From Macrotis lagotis (Eukaryota; Chordata; Mammalia; Peramelemorphia; Peramelidae), in assembly GCF_037893015.1 (NCBI RefSeq), contig NC_133666.1:658205848-658269847 (forward strand): a stretch of 64,000 bases of DNA. The letters are read 5' to 3'. Numbering within the stretch: position 1 is the first letter of the stretch; every line of letters begins with the position of its first letter. Positions 25,386 through 36,545 of the stretch are shown here, piece by piece. Under the pieces are notes generated by a model. That model did not search any database, was not told the DNA's origin, and worked only from the letters and a program-made list of their open reading frames with translations. The position numbers and the translations under genes are program-made.

Positions 25386-25869
25386 TTGCATGTACTTATA
25401 TGTATATCAAATGCAAGCTCCATGATAGTAGAGAATGTTTCATTTTTGCCTCTGTGGGCACCTGACAAATGAAGGGCAAATGCCTGAAAAAGGATCCAGA
25501 AGCAAAAGGAGACTGCAATATTTCCATCTCCTTTTCCTCAGGATTTAGGGTCCTTTGGAGCTCCAACCCCTGTGATCACTCCATCTCCCCCCACCCCATC
25601 CCAGCAATCTTTCTCTGATTATCCTCATCTTTAATACAGACAGATAGAACATTTTTAAACCTTGATTTTTCTTTTTTTGTCTGTGGTAACCTCAGCTCCT
25701 TCTGAAGGACTAAAGGCTATATTCAACATACTTTTGTACTTGGCATCCATTAGCTTCCCTTGCTTCCAAAATTTCTTTTGAAAATTTCCATTAAAATTTT
25801 GAATTATGCAAGAAAAGTCATTAAGTTATTCATAAATTTTAATCCAAACATCCCTCTACATAATCTCTA

Positions 25870-26345
25870 CTTTAACAAAGTCAAAGATAAACAAGCCCCA
25901 TAAAATATTAAGAGCAGCAGTTTTTGTAGTAGGAAAAACCAGAATCAGTTTGAGTATCCATCAAGTAGAGAATCATTGGTCAATAATGGAATACTATTCT
26001 CTAAGAACTTAATATGAAAATTCAGAGAAGTATTTGCAAGACTTAATAATGAATTGATATAAAGTAAAACAGAACCAATAGTAAGTGAAGAAAGAGTAGT
26101 ATAAAAAAGAAATAACTAAAATAATGCAAATAAAAACAATATAAGGCCAGAAAACTGAATTATTATAATGACCAATCTCAATCCTGAAGAACAAACAATA
26201 AAATACATCTTGATAATGAGGTGGAAGACTCAAGAGGTAGTAAAGTGCATTGCTACTAGATGGACCACTGGGTTGATTGGTTTTACTTAACTTTATTATA
26301 ATGAAGGGTTCATTGAAGGGAGAAATATATTGGGAAAGACTGATT
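25870..26345 (+). mobile_element. Old L1 3' end, sense
   Basis: Contains GTAGTAGGAAAAACCAGAAT, AATGGAATACTATTCTCTAA and AATTGATATAAAGTAAAACA, matching the ORF2 end of older L1 copies; heavily decayed. Confidence 0.6.
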
Positions 26346-28992
26346 TCAAAACAAGTTATATCCATAAAAATTTAAAAATAAAAACCAATATAAATTGAAC
26401 ACTAATGAAGTGATCTCTAGTTCACTTTGTTTGTTACCCATTCTCTGTGCATTCATATAAAGAAAGATACCTGAGGTCAGAAGTAGATCAAGAGCTTCTC
26501 TAAGACTTTTGACTCGGGTATTTTTACTGCTCTTCACATCGCATCTAATAATAAATGCAAGGAATGTTCTCTTTTTCCTCTTCTTTTTCAGTATAGAACC
26601 TTTCAAGTCAGATTTGCAAGATCCTAAGAATTTTTTTTAATCAGCTAACAGTCTATCCTTCCTATATTTTAAATCATGGTTCAAACAGTCTTCTAAAATA
26701 TTATCTCTTGGTCAGCTATTCATTGCCCCAATCTACTGCTCCCTTCTAAAACTTTGTTTTCAATAGGAAGCAGAGGTGACAAGAATACCTAGATCCCTAA
26801 AGTGACCAATTTCCTACTCAAAATTTCATTATTTTTCTCAAAGTTGTTCAGATTCTCTCTAGCACTATTAATTTTAATCTCATAAATCTCTAAATATGAA
26901 AAGCAAAGTCATTCAGTCTGACAGGTCTTGGGAGGTTCTTTTTTTCACAATCTAAATTAATCAAAAAAAGATATTAATCTTCTTAATTATTAATGTCCAA
27001 TCAACAGAAAGCTGCCTTGATACCTTTTTTCAGAGAAAGTCCTTTTTTTTAACTCTAACTTTTACTGGATTATCTTTCACTTAGTAACACCTGTAAATCC
27101 ATCACCTAGAAAACAAGTAGCAACTTTTTCCTCCCCTGAATCATAATGGTTAATTAGCCTTTATTAATAGCTCAATTTAAGATTTGCAAAGCTTTATAAA
27201 TATTATCTTAGTTCTCCACAAAAAAAAACGTGCCTTTTATTTATCTCCATTTAGAGAGGAAACTGAGACCAACAGAAGTTGTGACTTACTCAGTCACACT
27301 GTCAGTATTCGAGATCATATTAAAGTCAGGTCCTTCCTGACTCCAGATCCAGCAATCTAGCCATTGTACTATACAGCTGTAAAGGACGCCTATCTGCTAC
27401 TTAATTCTCAATATTCAAGGGTCTTTCTTCCTTTCCTATAATTACAATGTTCCACTTTCCATTTCCAGACACAAGTCAAGATTCTCCCCTACCTCTTCAA
27501 ATCCTATTTCTTCTTTGCTTTGATGATGAATTTTTCCATTCAGTTATTTAAGGAAAATCTTGCTCTTCTGAAAGCCTGAGAACAGTGAGTTCTTCTAGTC
27601 CCTCTCTTTGCCCCACGAAGACCAGTCTGTGTTGGCAGAAACAAGCAGTGTGTGACCTGTTCAGGTCACTGTGAAATTCTCCCTGTTCTCTTATGTTTTC
27701 TAGAAGCATTTTCTGTCATCCCTTCAAGCAGCTGGGGACCAATTTCCCAGGAAAACTTCCAAACAACTGGCCCAGAGAGTTATCTCCTTCTTCTCACCTC
27801 CTTTAACCCATGAATAGACACAACCAATTTCCTTTCACTGATCTTAACAATTTGTTTTTCCATTTTTGTTCTCCTTCAGTGTGGGCACTTTTCCTTCTCA
27901 AGTCTCAAAATCACATATTCTCAGAACTGGAAGAGATGACAGATGCCATCTTGAATCTGTTAACTGGACTGATTAAAGAAAATTCTAAGATATTTTTTCC
28001 AAAACAATTGGCATCTCACAATCACTTTTGTACAGCTTTTCAATTTTTATAACAAAAAAAATTATTTTCACTGACTCCAATCTAAAGGGTGACTGGTAAA
28101 TCTTAATTCAAAAATTAAGAGTTGAAATTACCTTAGTATTTCAGGTCATCTTAATAAAAGCATACTAGAAAAAAAAATAAATCCCTGTTTTTGCCTTCCT
28201 TTAAAATTACATTTTGAAAAAAGTAAAATTTCTGTGAAAGAGAGCATTTCTGCAATATTATGACAGCCTTCAAAACCAATGCTAACAATTAAAATATTCT
28301 ACCTAAGAGCAAGAAACAAACATTATTAATACTCCTTGATAACATCTAAATATGCACAAACAAGATCAGTATTACTCAATATCATTTTCTTAATGCCATT
28401 TACTTAAAAAGTAAAGACTGGATAGGTTAGCCACAAAAGCATACAGGAATACTTTGTAGAAATGAATGATGTTGATTAGGTTGTTACTAAATACTGTCAA
28501 AATAGCTAGGCAAAGATTGCTCAAGCCATTCAAGTCCCAGGAAAATGAAAATTTTCTAACAATGCCACAGCATCCAAAGCCTTTTCTAGCTTCCAGATTC
28601 TATGATTCTGTGAACCGTAGGATTTAATTCTGTAAATCATAGAATTTTAAAAGGTTCTGATTTTCGTTTGAAATTAGGTTTAGACTTAGGAATCCTAAGA
28701 TATCTGGGTTTAATACTTCTTTCCTACATTAACCCTGGGAGTAGGGGATAAGGGTTGGGGGAGAGGGATTTACTTGAGGCTAGGCTCGGTTTCTAAATAT
28801 GTATAAAAAGAAAAGATGATGCACTTGTACTAAAATGTAGTTTCCCTCCTTCTGCCCTGGTTCCTGCTACCTACTGCTGTCCACATAAGGATCATTAGGA
28901 TAATTTTTTCAGTTTGTCACCGACTTAAAGAGTTAGAAAGGGTCTTGAAAGATTCTCTGCGGTCAACGGCTGTGAAAGGAGAGGGGACTCAC

Positions 28993-29760
28993 CCAGGGCC
29001 CCCATTTAGGAAGTGGCGGAGTGAGATGAAAAGCCAGGCGCCGGACGGCCCGGCCCGCCGCCGGACACCCCGTCCCGCCGCCGGACACCCCGGCCCGCCG
29101 CCGGACAGCCCGGCCCGCCGCCGGACACCCCGGCCCGCCCAGCTCTCTCCCCGCCCGGCGGGGCTCCTCGCGGGCAGGTCGGGCCGGAGCGGGGTGGCGG
29201 CTCGGCAGGAGCCTGCTCCGGCCTGCTCCGGGCTCCGGCCTCCTCCGGGCCGCAGGCGCCTCCGGGGTGCGGGCAGGGGGAGCCGGCGCCCCGGCCCGGA
29301 CAATGGCCAGCTCGGCCCGCGCGGGGGCCCAAGCCCCGGCCCCGGCCGCCCCCCCACCCGCCACAAAGAGGCGGCGCGGCCTGGCCCACCTGAGCTCCGG
29401 CCCGAGCCGCGGAACCGCCTGGGCCCTCGGCGCCTCGGCCCGGCGCTCCGTCCCTCCGTCCTGTCCGTCCGGCGGCGGCGGCCGGAAGCCCCGGCGGCCC
29501 CAGGTCCGCCGCCCGGAAGTGGCCCCCGCGCCCACGAGCCGCGCCTCCGGGGCCGCCCCGCTCCCGCCGGCCTGCCCCGCCCGGCGCGCCCCGACCCCCG
29601 GGCCCGACTCGCCTCGCTCGCCGACGGGCGGGAAGGAGGCGCGGCCACGGCGAGCCGGCGGGGACACGCGCCGCCGGGACTTTCGCCTTCGCGTCCGTCG
29701 TCCCCCGCGGCCTCGGCGCCGGCCTCTTCCCGCCGGCGCGGCTGCGTCCGGGCCAGGCGC
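28993..29760 (-). other. EP400: Probable EP400 non-coding first exon and start region
   Basis: Exon 2 begins with 35 bases of 5' UTR after a splice acceptor, so at least one non-coding exon must lie upstream on the minus strand. The CpG island is the only suitable place. Two donors are visible: CCCTGG|GTGAGT, with the exon ending at 28993, and GCTCAG|GTGGGC, with the exon ending at 29390. The GC boxes lie just upstream at 29773-29836, so transcription probably starts at about 29500-29760. Neither the start nor the choice of donor can be settled from sequence. Confidence 0.4.
29039..29138. repeat. 20-bp GC-rich minisatellite, five units
   Basis: Five head-to-tail copies of a 20-base unit with consensus CGCCGGACACCCCGGCCCGC and only one or two changes per copy. 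It sits inside the CpG island, between the two candidate EP400 exon 1 donors, so it could be transcribed as 5' UTR or intron. Confidence 0.9.
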
Positions 29761-29989
29761 TGGGGGGCGCTGCGGGGCGGGGCGGGGCCGGAGGGGCGGG
29801 GCCGGCGGGGCGGGGCCGGCGGGGCGGGGCGGGGCGCCGCGGCCACGGAGAAGGGAAGCGCCGGATAGAGGGGCGGCGAGCGAGAGGAGGGGGCCAGAGA
29901 CGCCGCGGCCGGGCCGCCTGGCAGGCCCCGGACCCTGTGGCTCCCCTGGATGACGTAGGAGACCCCTGTGCGGCTTTCCATCCAAGACG

Positions 29990-30240
29990 GTGCTTGAGGT
30001 TCACGAAGTCCCCCCAACCCTGCCCCCCCCCCCCCCCCCGGCATCGCTACCTCGGTCCACGCTGTGCGCTGATCCAGACGGAGCGACGGGAGAGGAATCC
30101 CGCCCTTGAGGAAGAAACGAAGTATAAGAGCGCGAGATCGGGCCGTGAGAGAGCATTGAAGGCAGCCGTCCTGGGGCTGTGCCCCAGCCCCGGGGCCCGC
30201 GGGAGCGCCCCTCGCCCCTGTGCCCCCAGGCCGCCCTTAG
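29990..30240 (-). mobile_element. L1 3'-end relic inside the CpG island
   Basis: Read alongside the L1 3' ends at 20722-21968 and 23079-23750, this stretch follows the same order of blocks: TTGAG-TTCAC, a C-rich tract, TGATCCA, GGAAGAAAC-AAGTATAAGAG and GTCCT-GG-CT. Most A/T positions of the other copies are G/C here. The 30102-30132 block (GAGGAAGAAACGAAGTATAA) is nearly identical to the copy at 23248-23275. A long poly-C lies at 30022-30039. Confidence 0.7.
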
Positions 30241-30559
30241 GGACCCCCCACGCGCGGGAGCAGAGCCGAGGAAGCTGATGGGGGGCGGCGGGCACAGGGC
30301 GAGCTGCAGCTGGAGGGCACCGGCCGAGGGGCTGCGGGGACAGGGCTGAGCCAGGCCCCCGGGCCGCAGGTGGGGCTTGGCGGGGCTTCCTCCGCCCCGA
30401 CTGACAAGGACCAAAACGACATCCTAGGAGGGTCTGGACTGACTGATGGATCCGTGGGAGCCGCCCCAGTCTTCCGTGGGGTCACCTGGGGAGGGCTCTC
30501 CAAACTCCTTCGAGCCGCTACAATGCCGCATTCTGGGAGGCACAATCCATCCCAGAGTC

Positions 30560-30712
30560 TTTTTTTTTTTAGGATTTTGCAAGGCAATAGGGTTAAGTGG
30601 CTTGCCCAAGGCCACACAGCTAGGGAATGATTAAGCGTCTGAGGTCGGATTTGAACTCAGGTCCTCCTGACTCCAGGGCCTGTGCTCTACCCACTGTGCC
30701 ACCTAGCCTCCC
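30560..30712 (-). mobile_element. Short tRNA-SINE, antisense
   Basis: Full-length reverse complement from the T-tract to GCCACCTAGCCTCCC, at the downstream edge of the CpG island. Confidence 0.9.
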
Positions 30713-31000
30713 ACATCCCAAAATTCTTGAGAGATCTTTAAAGCGTCCCCGTGAGTGCTTGCCCTTGGGGGAGTTCTCCATAAAATAGATGTTTTTGGAA
30801 AGTTTATGTCTGGCATTGGAATAATGGGGCCAGCCCATTGGAGTTGTGCTCTGTGGTAGAATTTCAATGCTAGGCATTTTGGATCATTGTCTGGTATCTT
30901 CTCCTGCCAGGCAATCTTCAGAATCTTCCTAAGACAATTTAAATGGAAGCCATTCAGGTTCCTGGCATGGTTGCTAGTATACTGTCCAGGTTTCAAAGGC

Positions 31001-31010
<10 letters not shown>

Positions 31011-31038
<28 letters not shown>
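31011..31038. repeat. (GA)n microsatellite
   Basis: A pure GA tract within the RTE-like LINE, preceded by a short TA tract. Confidence 0.95.
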
Positions 31039-31125
31039 CAATGAGGTCAACACAACAACTCCATAGAACTTCAGTTTGGTAGTCTAACACCTTTTGTCTC
31101 CCACACTTTCCTTAAGAGATTCCCA

Positions 31126-31220
31126 GGCAGTGGATAGAGCACCGGCCCTGGAGTCAGGAGGACCTGAGTTCAAATCCGGCCTCAGACACTTAATAGTTAC
31201 CTAGCTGGGTGACCTTGGAC
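31126..31220 (+). mobile_element. Truncated tRNA-SINE lacking head and tail
   Basis: Only the middle of the short SINE is present, from GCAGTGGATAGAGCACC to CCTTGGAC. It is bracketed by AAGAGATTCCCA at 31114-31125 and 31221-31232, with no A tail. Confidence 0.85.
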
Positions 31221-31290
31221 AAGAGATTCCCAAATAGCTAGCTCTGACAATGTGTGTCAAACTCATTCTCAAGGTGTACCTCCCTCAAAA

Positions 31291-31450
31291 GGGCGGCTAG
31301 GTGGTACAGTGGATAGAACACCAGGCCTGGAGTCAGGAGGACCTGAGTTCAAATCCGGCCTCAGACACTTAATAATGATCTAGCTGTGTGGCCTTGGACA
31401 AGCTGCTTAACCCCACTGCCTTGCATAAACTAAAACAAAACAAAAAAAAA
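31291..31450 (+). mobile_element. Short tRNA-SINE inside RTE-like LINE
   Basis: Full-length copy inserted in the antisense LINE between sequences that match the continuous stretch at 47690-47740 in the other copy. Confidence 0.88.
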
Positions 31451-31969
31451 GTACAGGGTCAAGATTAGCAAATTCATCCACAGTATTCAAAACTTCTCCA
31501 TTTGCTAGAATAGATGGTTTCATATAGGAATGGTGTGGTGCAGGCTGATGGAGCACCTGGGTTTTGTTGGTTTTGGAACTTAAAGGAAGCCAGGGAGTTC
31601 AGTAGTACCAGCAAAGGGAGCTATGTTCTCCAGATATGGAGGACAGCCAGAGAGATTGCCCAGAGCTCAGAGTGTCCCATTTGTGAAAGCCTGGAGGCCA
31701 GCGTCACTGTCTCCAAAAGAACACTCAGGGAGTAAGATGTAAAAAAGATTAAAAAAAAGTGGGAGGAGAGCAGGTAATGGAGGGCTTTAAATGCCCAACA
31801 GTCCATTTGGTATTTGCTCCAGGAGACAATCCAGTCTCCAGTTTCAGACATTTGCTTCATGTTCCCCCAAACCCAGACTACTCTCCCTCTTCTAAACCTC
31901 CTGGCTTTCTTAGCTCCCTTCAAGTTCCTCATTCCCCATTAATGTGTCTTCTGTCTGCTGATTATCCCC

Positions 31970-32225
31970 AGTTTATCCTGTCTATATCTTGTTTGTAAAT
32001 AAATGTTTGCATATTGTCTCCTCCCATTTGAGTGGAAGAAACTTGAGAGCAGCAGTTCTGCCGTGTATCCCAAGCAGGTCCTCCTGACTCCATTTATTGA
32101 GAGAGAAAAACATGTGATTTGTTCCTTGTCATTTTCATGTTGTCTCCCCAGGAGGGCAGGGAGCATGTTTTTGCCTTCTTTTTATCACAGTGCCTAGTGA
32201 GGGACACCAAATAAACGCTTGCTGA
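31970..32225 (+). repeat. L2/MIR-class relic
   Basis: Contains GTCTCCCCAGGAGGGCAGGG, CACAGTGCCTAGTGAGGGAC and AATAAACGCTTGCTGAAGG, the usual ending of an old mammalian repeat. Similar endings occur at 38830-38950 and 51290-51540. Confidence 0.5.
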
Positions 32226-32683
32226 AGGACTATGCTAAACACTGGGAATGCCAAGGGAAAAACAACTGTATATTCAGGACAAATACAAACTAAATGCAAA
32301 GTACTTAAATACAAAGTAGTTTGGGAGGAAGATGAGTGAAAAAAATGTGTGTGTCTCAAAGGAAGAGAGGGATTCCTAAAGGTGAAGAAGGTAATAAGAA
32401 GGAAACCCAGAGAAGAGGCAGAGCAGAGCCAGGAACCCAGGCCCGAAGATGGGAGGTGTCTGTTCTGTCTAAGGACTAGAGGGAAGAGGGGTTGGCTGGA
32501 CCTGAGAATACAGGAAGGGGAAGAGAGGAAATTAGAAGAATAAGCCCCAACAGTGAGGGAAAGTTTATTTTGTATATTGTTTGTATCTGCTTAGCATTGC
32601 AAATTTGTTCCCTTTGTTGAATGGAAGCTTTTTGAAATACTTCATTTTAGTTCATTGTATCCCAAGCAACTATGTACCTGATA

Positions 32684-32932
32684 TATGTTGTTCAGTTATT
32701 TTCTTTCCTGTCCAACTCCTCGACCTTCTTTGGGGTTTCCTTGGCAAAGATACTGGAGTGATTTGCCATTTCCTTTTCTAGCTCATTTTACATATGAGGA
32801 AACTGAGTAAGATGGAGTTAAGTGAGTTAACCAAGGTAATACACTTAGTCAGAGGCTAGATTGAAACTTGGGAAGATGAGTCTTCCTAACTCCAGGCCCC
32901 TCTATCTACTTCATCACCCAACTGCCCTAATC
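32684..32932 (-). mobile_element. tRNA-SINE with GGAGAAGGAAATGG-type tail, antisense
   Basis: Reads TTGGGGTTTCCTTGGCAAAG, GGAGTGATTTGCCATTTCCT and ACATATGAGGAAACTGAG before a decayed tRNA head. Confidence 0.7.
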
Positions 32933-33133
32933 TAGCACATGGTATATATTTAATAGATGATTATTAATTGATGCATTCCTTGAATATTAGGGAAAAGATT
33001 TAGGGTTTTATGAGAGGGTGTTTATGAAGAAAGGAGATTGCATTTTATTACAGAAAAAATTATAGGAAATGAAGACCGCCATGAATTTGACCTTAAAAAT
33101 AATAAATTAAATTTATGTTAACTTTATGGCATC

Positions 33134-33654
33134 AAGAAAGAACAAAACAGGGGGAGCTAGGTGGTGCAGTAGATAGAGGACCAGCCTGAAGTCAAGAGGG
33201 CCTGAGTTCAAATTCAATATCAGCCACTTAATACTTGCTTAGCTGTATGACCTTGGGCAAGTCATTTAATGCCACAGTCTCACAAAAAAGAAAAAAAAAA
33301 GAAAAAAGAAAGAAAAATATTCCACATCCAGAGGAAGAAAAACAAATGACAACCAACAAAACTCTATGTAATCTGAATGAACATTATGTCCATTTTAAAA
33401 AATTTCTCTTATATTTTTTCCTTGCTATCCCATGGTTTTCTTTTCCCTTAATCTTAATTCTTCAATCAGAAAAATGATTAATATATAAACATGTTAAATA
33501 CAAATGTACTTGTATAATGTTTACTAGACTGTTTGCCACAGGGTGTGTGGGGGAAATTGTGTAACATAAATATGTATGTGAATGAATGTTGAAAAACTTT
33601 TATAACATGTAATTGGAAAAATAAAATATCAATAAAAAAGAAAGAGCAAAACAG
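33134..33654 (+). mobile_element. SINE plus L1 3' end within one TSD
   Basis: A short tRNA-SINE (33151 to about 33300) is followed, after an A-rich link, by an older-type L1 3' end (CCACATCCAGAGGAAGAAAA to AATAAAATATCAATAAAA, about 33320-33637). One target-site pair encloses both: AAGAAAGAACAAAACAG at 33134-33150 and the same with one change at 33638-33654. Confidence 0.82.
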
Positions 33655-34176
33655 AAATAGGCTATCATACATGCTTATTCATATTTCTCTAAGTTTTGTT
33701 GATTATGCAGGCATGTGGGGGGGCAGCTAGATAACCAGACCCCTAAAATACAATCTTGGGATAGTATTTTTTATACATTCCACTATCAGAAGGTGGAATC
33801 TGAAAAGCTACTTTCAGATTTTGTCCCATCAATTTAGGAAAGGACTGAAGAAATGGCTCCTCCCAAACCCAGGATTTTTGTGCCTTCTTAGTTATGCTAA
33901 GACCTCCACAAAGCAATGTGAATTTTTCCCTCTGGATAGTCAATACCACCCAGTGACACTAATAGGGATTAGAGGTCATCAGAAGAGAAAACATAGAAAG
34001 TTGTTAAAGAAGGATGGGAAGAAAGAAGGGTGTATTTTAAGGAAGATGGTAAGAGAAGAATATATCATGATAGTAGACTGTAGAGAAAAGAAGGCAAAGG
34101 GAAGAAAAAGCAGCCAGATAAGAGGAGAGGACCTAGGGCCTTGTTATTCATCCTTCCTTCTCAAAGACCATGACAT

Positions 34177-34332
34177 AGGGGCAGCTAGGTGGCACAGTGG
34201 ATAGAGCACCGGCCCTGGAGTCAGGAGCACCTGAGTTCAAATCCGACCTCAGACACATAATATTTACCTAGCTGTTATGGCCTTGGGCAAACCACTTAAC
34301 CCCATTGCCTTGCCAAAAAAAAAAAAAAAGAA
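34177..34332 (+). mobile_element. Short tRNA-SINE nested in a long SINE
   Basis: Full-length copy followed by a GAA tract. AAAGACCATGACAT on the left and AGAAGACCATGACAT on the right form the target-site duplication, within the tail end of the antisense long SINE. Confidence 0.88.
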
Positions 34333-34632
34333 GAAGAAGAAGAAGACCATGACATCAGGGAGGTGATTCCATGACAAGCTCATGAAATGAATTTGAGTGA
34401 CGGGGGCTGTGTTAAGTCATCAGCCTCACATTCTCCTCCAGAGCCATCTGGGTCCAGAGGCTAAATAGGAATCAGGATGATTGGAGATGGCCCTGGATGA
34501 GAGGCGATCAGGATTAAGTGACTTGTCCAAGGTCACACAGTAAGTGTTAAATGTCTGAGGCTCCTTTTGAACCCCAGGTCCTCTTGACTCAAGGGCTCGA
34601 GGGCCATTGATCTATCCACTGTACCATCTAAA
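34333..34632 (-). mobile_element. Long tRNA-SINE (Mar1-like), antisense
   Basis: The clearest long-SINE copy: GGGAGGTGATTCCATGACAA, GCCATCTGGGTCCAGAGGCT, GGATGATTGGAGATGGCCCT, and a tRNA head ending near the ATCCACTGTACCATCTA box. Confidence 0.8.
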
Positions 34633-34759
34633 AGAGAAGAAGAAATTATTGTTTTAGTCATCTTTTTATTTTGGTGTAAACATTCTATTTTATTCTGATT
34701 CTGTTGTTATATTGGATTTATTTTGGTAAGGTTTATTCACTTGGAACTTTAATTTAAAC

Positions 34760-34765
34760 ATACCT

Positions 34766-34796
<31 letters not shown>

Positions 34797-34800
34797 TATC
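34760..34800. repeat. (CA)n(TA)n microsatellite
   Basis: An ACACACAC tract running into ATATATAT. Confidence 0.9.
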
Positions 34801-36299
34801 TATGTATACTTACATACATATGTATGAAATATTTGATTTGCTGAGAAATCTGAGATCTTTATTACTGCCCCAGGGTAGGTGAGTAAATACTATTCAACTG
34901 AATTCAAAGGGCATTTTTTGAGAATCTGCCATGTGCCAAACATTATAATAAGCATGAAGTCAGCAAAGCCAAAAATAAATCATTTCTAGCCCTTGAAAAA
35001 GCTGCCTGAGGAAAGGGGGAAAGGAGAGAAATGGGACCACACATACTGTGAACCCCAAAACTGTAAAATCCTTAAAAATAGAGGGTTTAAATAAAATTGA
35101 CAGAAAGTATAGATTAGACATGAAGTTTTTTTCTCTGAGATTTACTATCTAAACCTTAAGATAGAGGCCATTTCATGAAAATGACCACTCTTGGACTGGG
35201 AAAGAGTTGATTTTTATACAGAAATGGAGAATAGGGAAAATCATTACTCTCCTTTGTGGTCTAACCATGAAAGATGTAAAATATGACATTGCCCAAATAT
35301 AGCTCCTCAGAAGCTATCATCATTATACAATACTATCAGATATCTCCCAGCATCCTGATCTTTGTCCTCTTGGGTTTGTAATTAACATAGGTTAAGATAC
35401 CTAGGAGTCTTTAAACCCTATGAAGGCTGAGTACTCTCTAAAAAAATCAGTCTTTTACCAGAATTTTAGTTTTGAGAAATTATTATGCTTAACAATACCT
35501 AGATAAGAAAATGCCAAATATTTACAAAGTCATTTTGGAGGTAGGATTGAAAGAATTGCTAATAACTTGAATGGTGAGGAAACGTATCTTGGAGGATTAG
35601 AATTTGAACTGAACCTTTCATGGAACTTGGTTGTCCCAAGAGATTGAGGTGAGTAAAGAAAAGATTCCAGGTTTAGAGGAAAACCTGTACAAAGAGCAGA
35701 ATCTGGAGCCAGAAAGAGGGACAATGAGTAGGCCAGTTTGGTTGGAAGAAGAGTGAAAAGGAGCAGTGTGCTAAGTCTAGAAAGATCAGTTGGAGCCAGG
35801 CTCTTGCTGATCGCTGGAGCCAATTTTTAAATTTTCAGTGGAAACTTTGAGACCTCAGAAATCAACAGCTCTAAAGATAGGGCCTCAATTTATTGTTTTG
35901 TTCATTGTCTAAGATCTAAGAAAGTAATAGTGAAAATGTTAATGATGTAGATTAAACTATCTATATTCTGCAGACATTTTTTTCCCTAGGGACTTGATTG
36001 TCTCCCATGCTACACATATCATTCCTTGTAAAGCCAATTTATAAAAGGCTTTGAACACCAAACAGAGGCATTTGCATTTTAGTTTAGAGGCAGTAGCCTC
36101 TCAAGCATCTCTGGCAGGTGAAGGGCATACTTCAACTTGGACTTTAGGCATATCTGTTTTATTTCTTTTTTTGGAGGGGGGGAGAGGGAAGAGTCACATA
36201 GCTAATAAATATTAGAGGCAAGATTTGAACTCAGGTGACTCTGGGACTGATGCTATATTCACTGTGCCACCTAGCTGACCAGACATATCAATTTTTTTC

Positions 36300-36545
36300 C
36301 AATTGGTATTTTATTTTTCTAATTATGTGTTATGAACGTTTTTCAACATTCATGCATATGCATATTTTAAGTTACATAATGTGTTTTCACCATCCCTCCC
36401 CTCAGCAGTGAATAGTCTGATGAATATTGTGTTTAACATATTTAAAGATTAGTCATTTTCTGTATGGGGAATTAGGATTAAAGGAAAAGAAAAAATGTGA
36501 GATAGGAAAGAAAAACAGAAGAAAAAAATTTTTTAAAGTGAACAT
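36300..36545 (-). mobile_element. Old L1 3' end, antisense
   Basis: TCCAATTGGTATTTTATTTT, GAACGTTTTTCAACATTCAT and CAGTGAATAGTCTGATGAAT are the reverse of the L1 ending at 33637 (ATGTTGAAAAACTTTTATAA...AATTGGAAAAATAAAAT). Confidence 0.65.

Larger units (their letters stand above)
28980..30400. promoter_or_regulatory. CpG island, EP400 promoter
   Basis: A sharp change from AT-rich intron to extremely G+C- and CpG-rich DNA, strongest at 29030-29930. It contains a cluster of GC boxes (GGGGCGGGGC type) at 29773-29836. ETS-like CCGGAAG motifs occur at 29482-29488 and 29513-29520, and a CRE-like TGACGTAG at 29951-29958. It lies immediately 5' of EP400 on the minus strand and about 13 kb past the end of PUS1. 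Long open frames run through it on both strands, but they are low-complexity Pro/Arg/Gly/Ala and overlap each other, as expected from stop-poor GC-rich DNA. Confidence 0.85.
30715..31610 (-). mobile_element. RTE-like LINE, C-terminal region, antisense
   Basis: Minus-strand reading shows a reverse-transcriptase-LINE C-terminus: HARNLNGFHLNCLRKILKIA, WQEKIPD and LQWAGPIIPMPD. Non-LTR elements of this type normally carry YGCETWT...RKLNHFHLNCLRKIL...WQDKIPDTEV there. The piece continues to about 31600, where it matches 47720-47830 of the second copy. It is broken by frameshifts, a (GA)n at 31011 and two SINEs. The exact clade is not certain; it is not BovB. Confidence 0.7.

Noticed and set aside
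30022..30039. Long poly-C in the CpG island as a possible regulatory element
   Set aside because: It corresponds to the C-rich tract of the L1 3' UTR and may also be length-unstable in sequencing, so no function can be argued.
28945..30044. Several overlapping long open frames on both strands (228-351 codons)
   Set aside because: They lie in the CpG island, overlap in multiple frames and are low-complexity Pro/Arg/Gly/Ala. The lack of stops follows from base composition. No known domain or splice context supports them.
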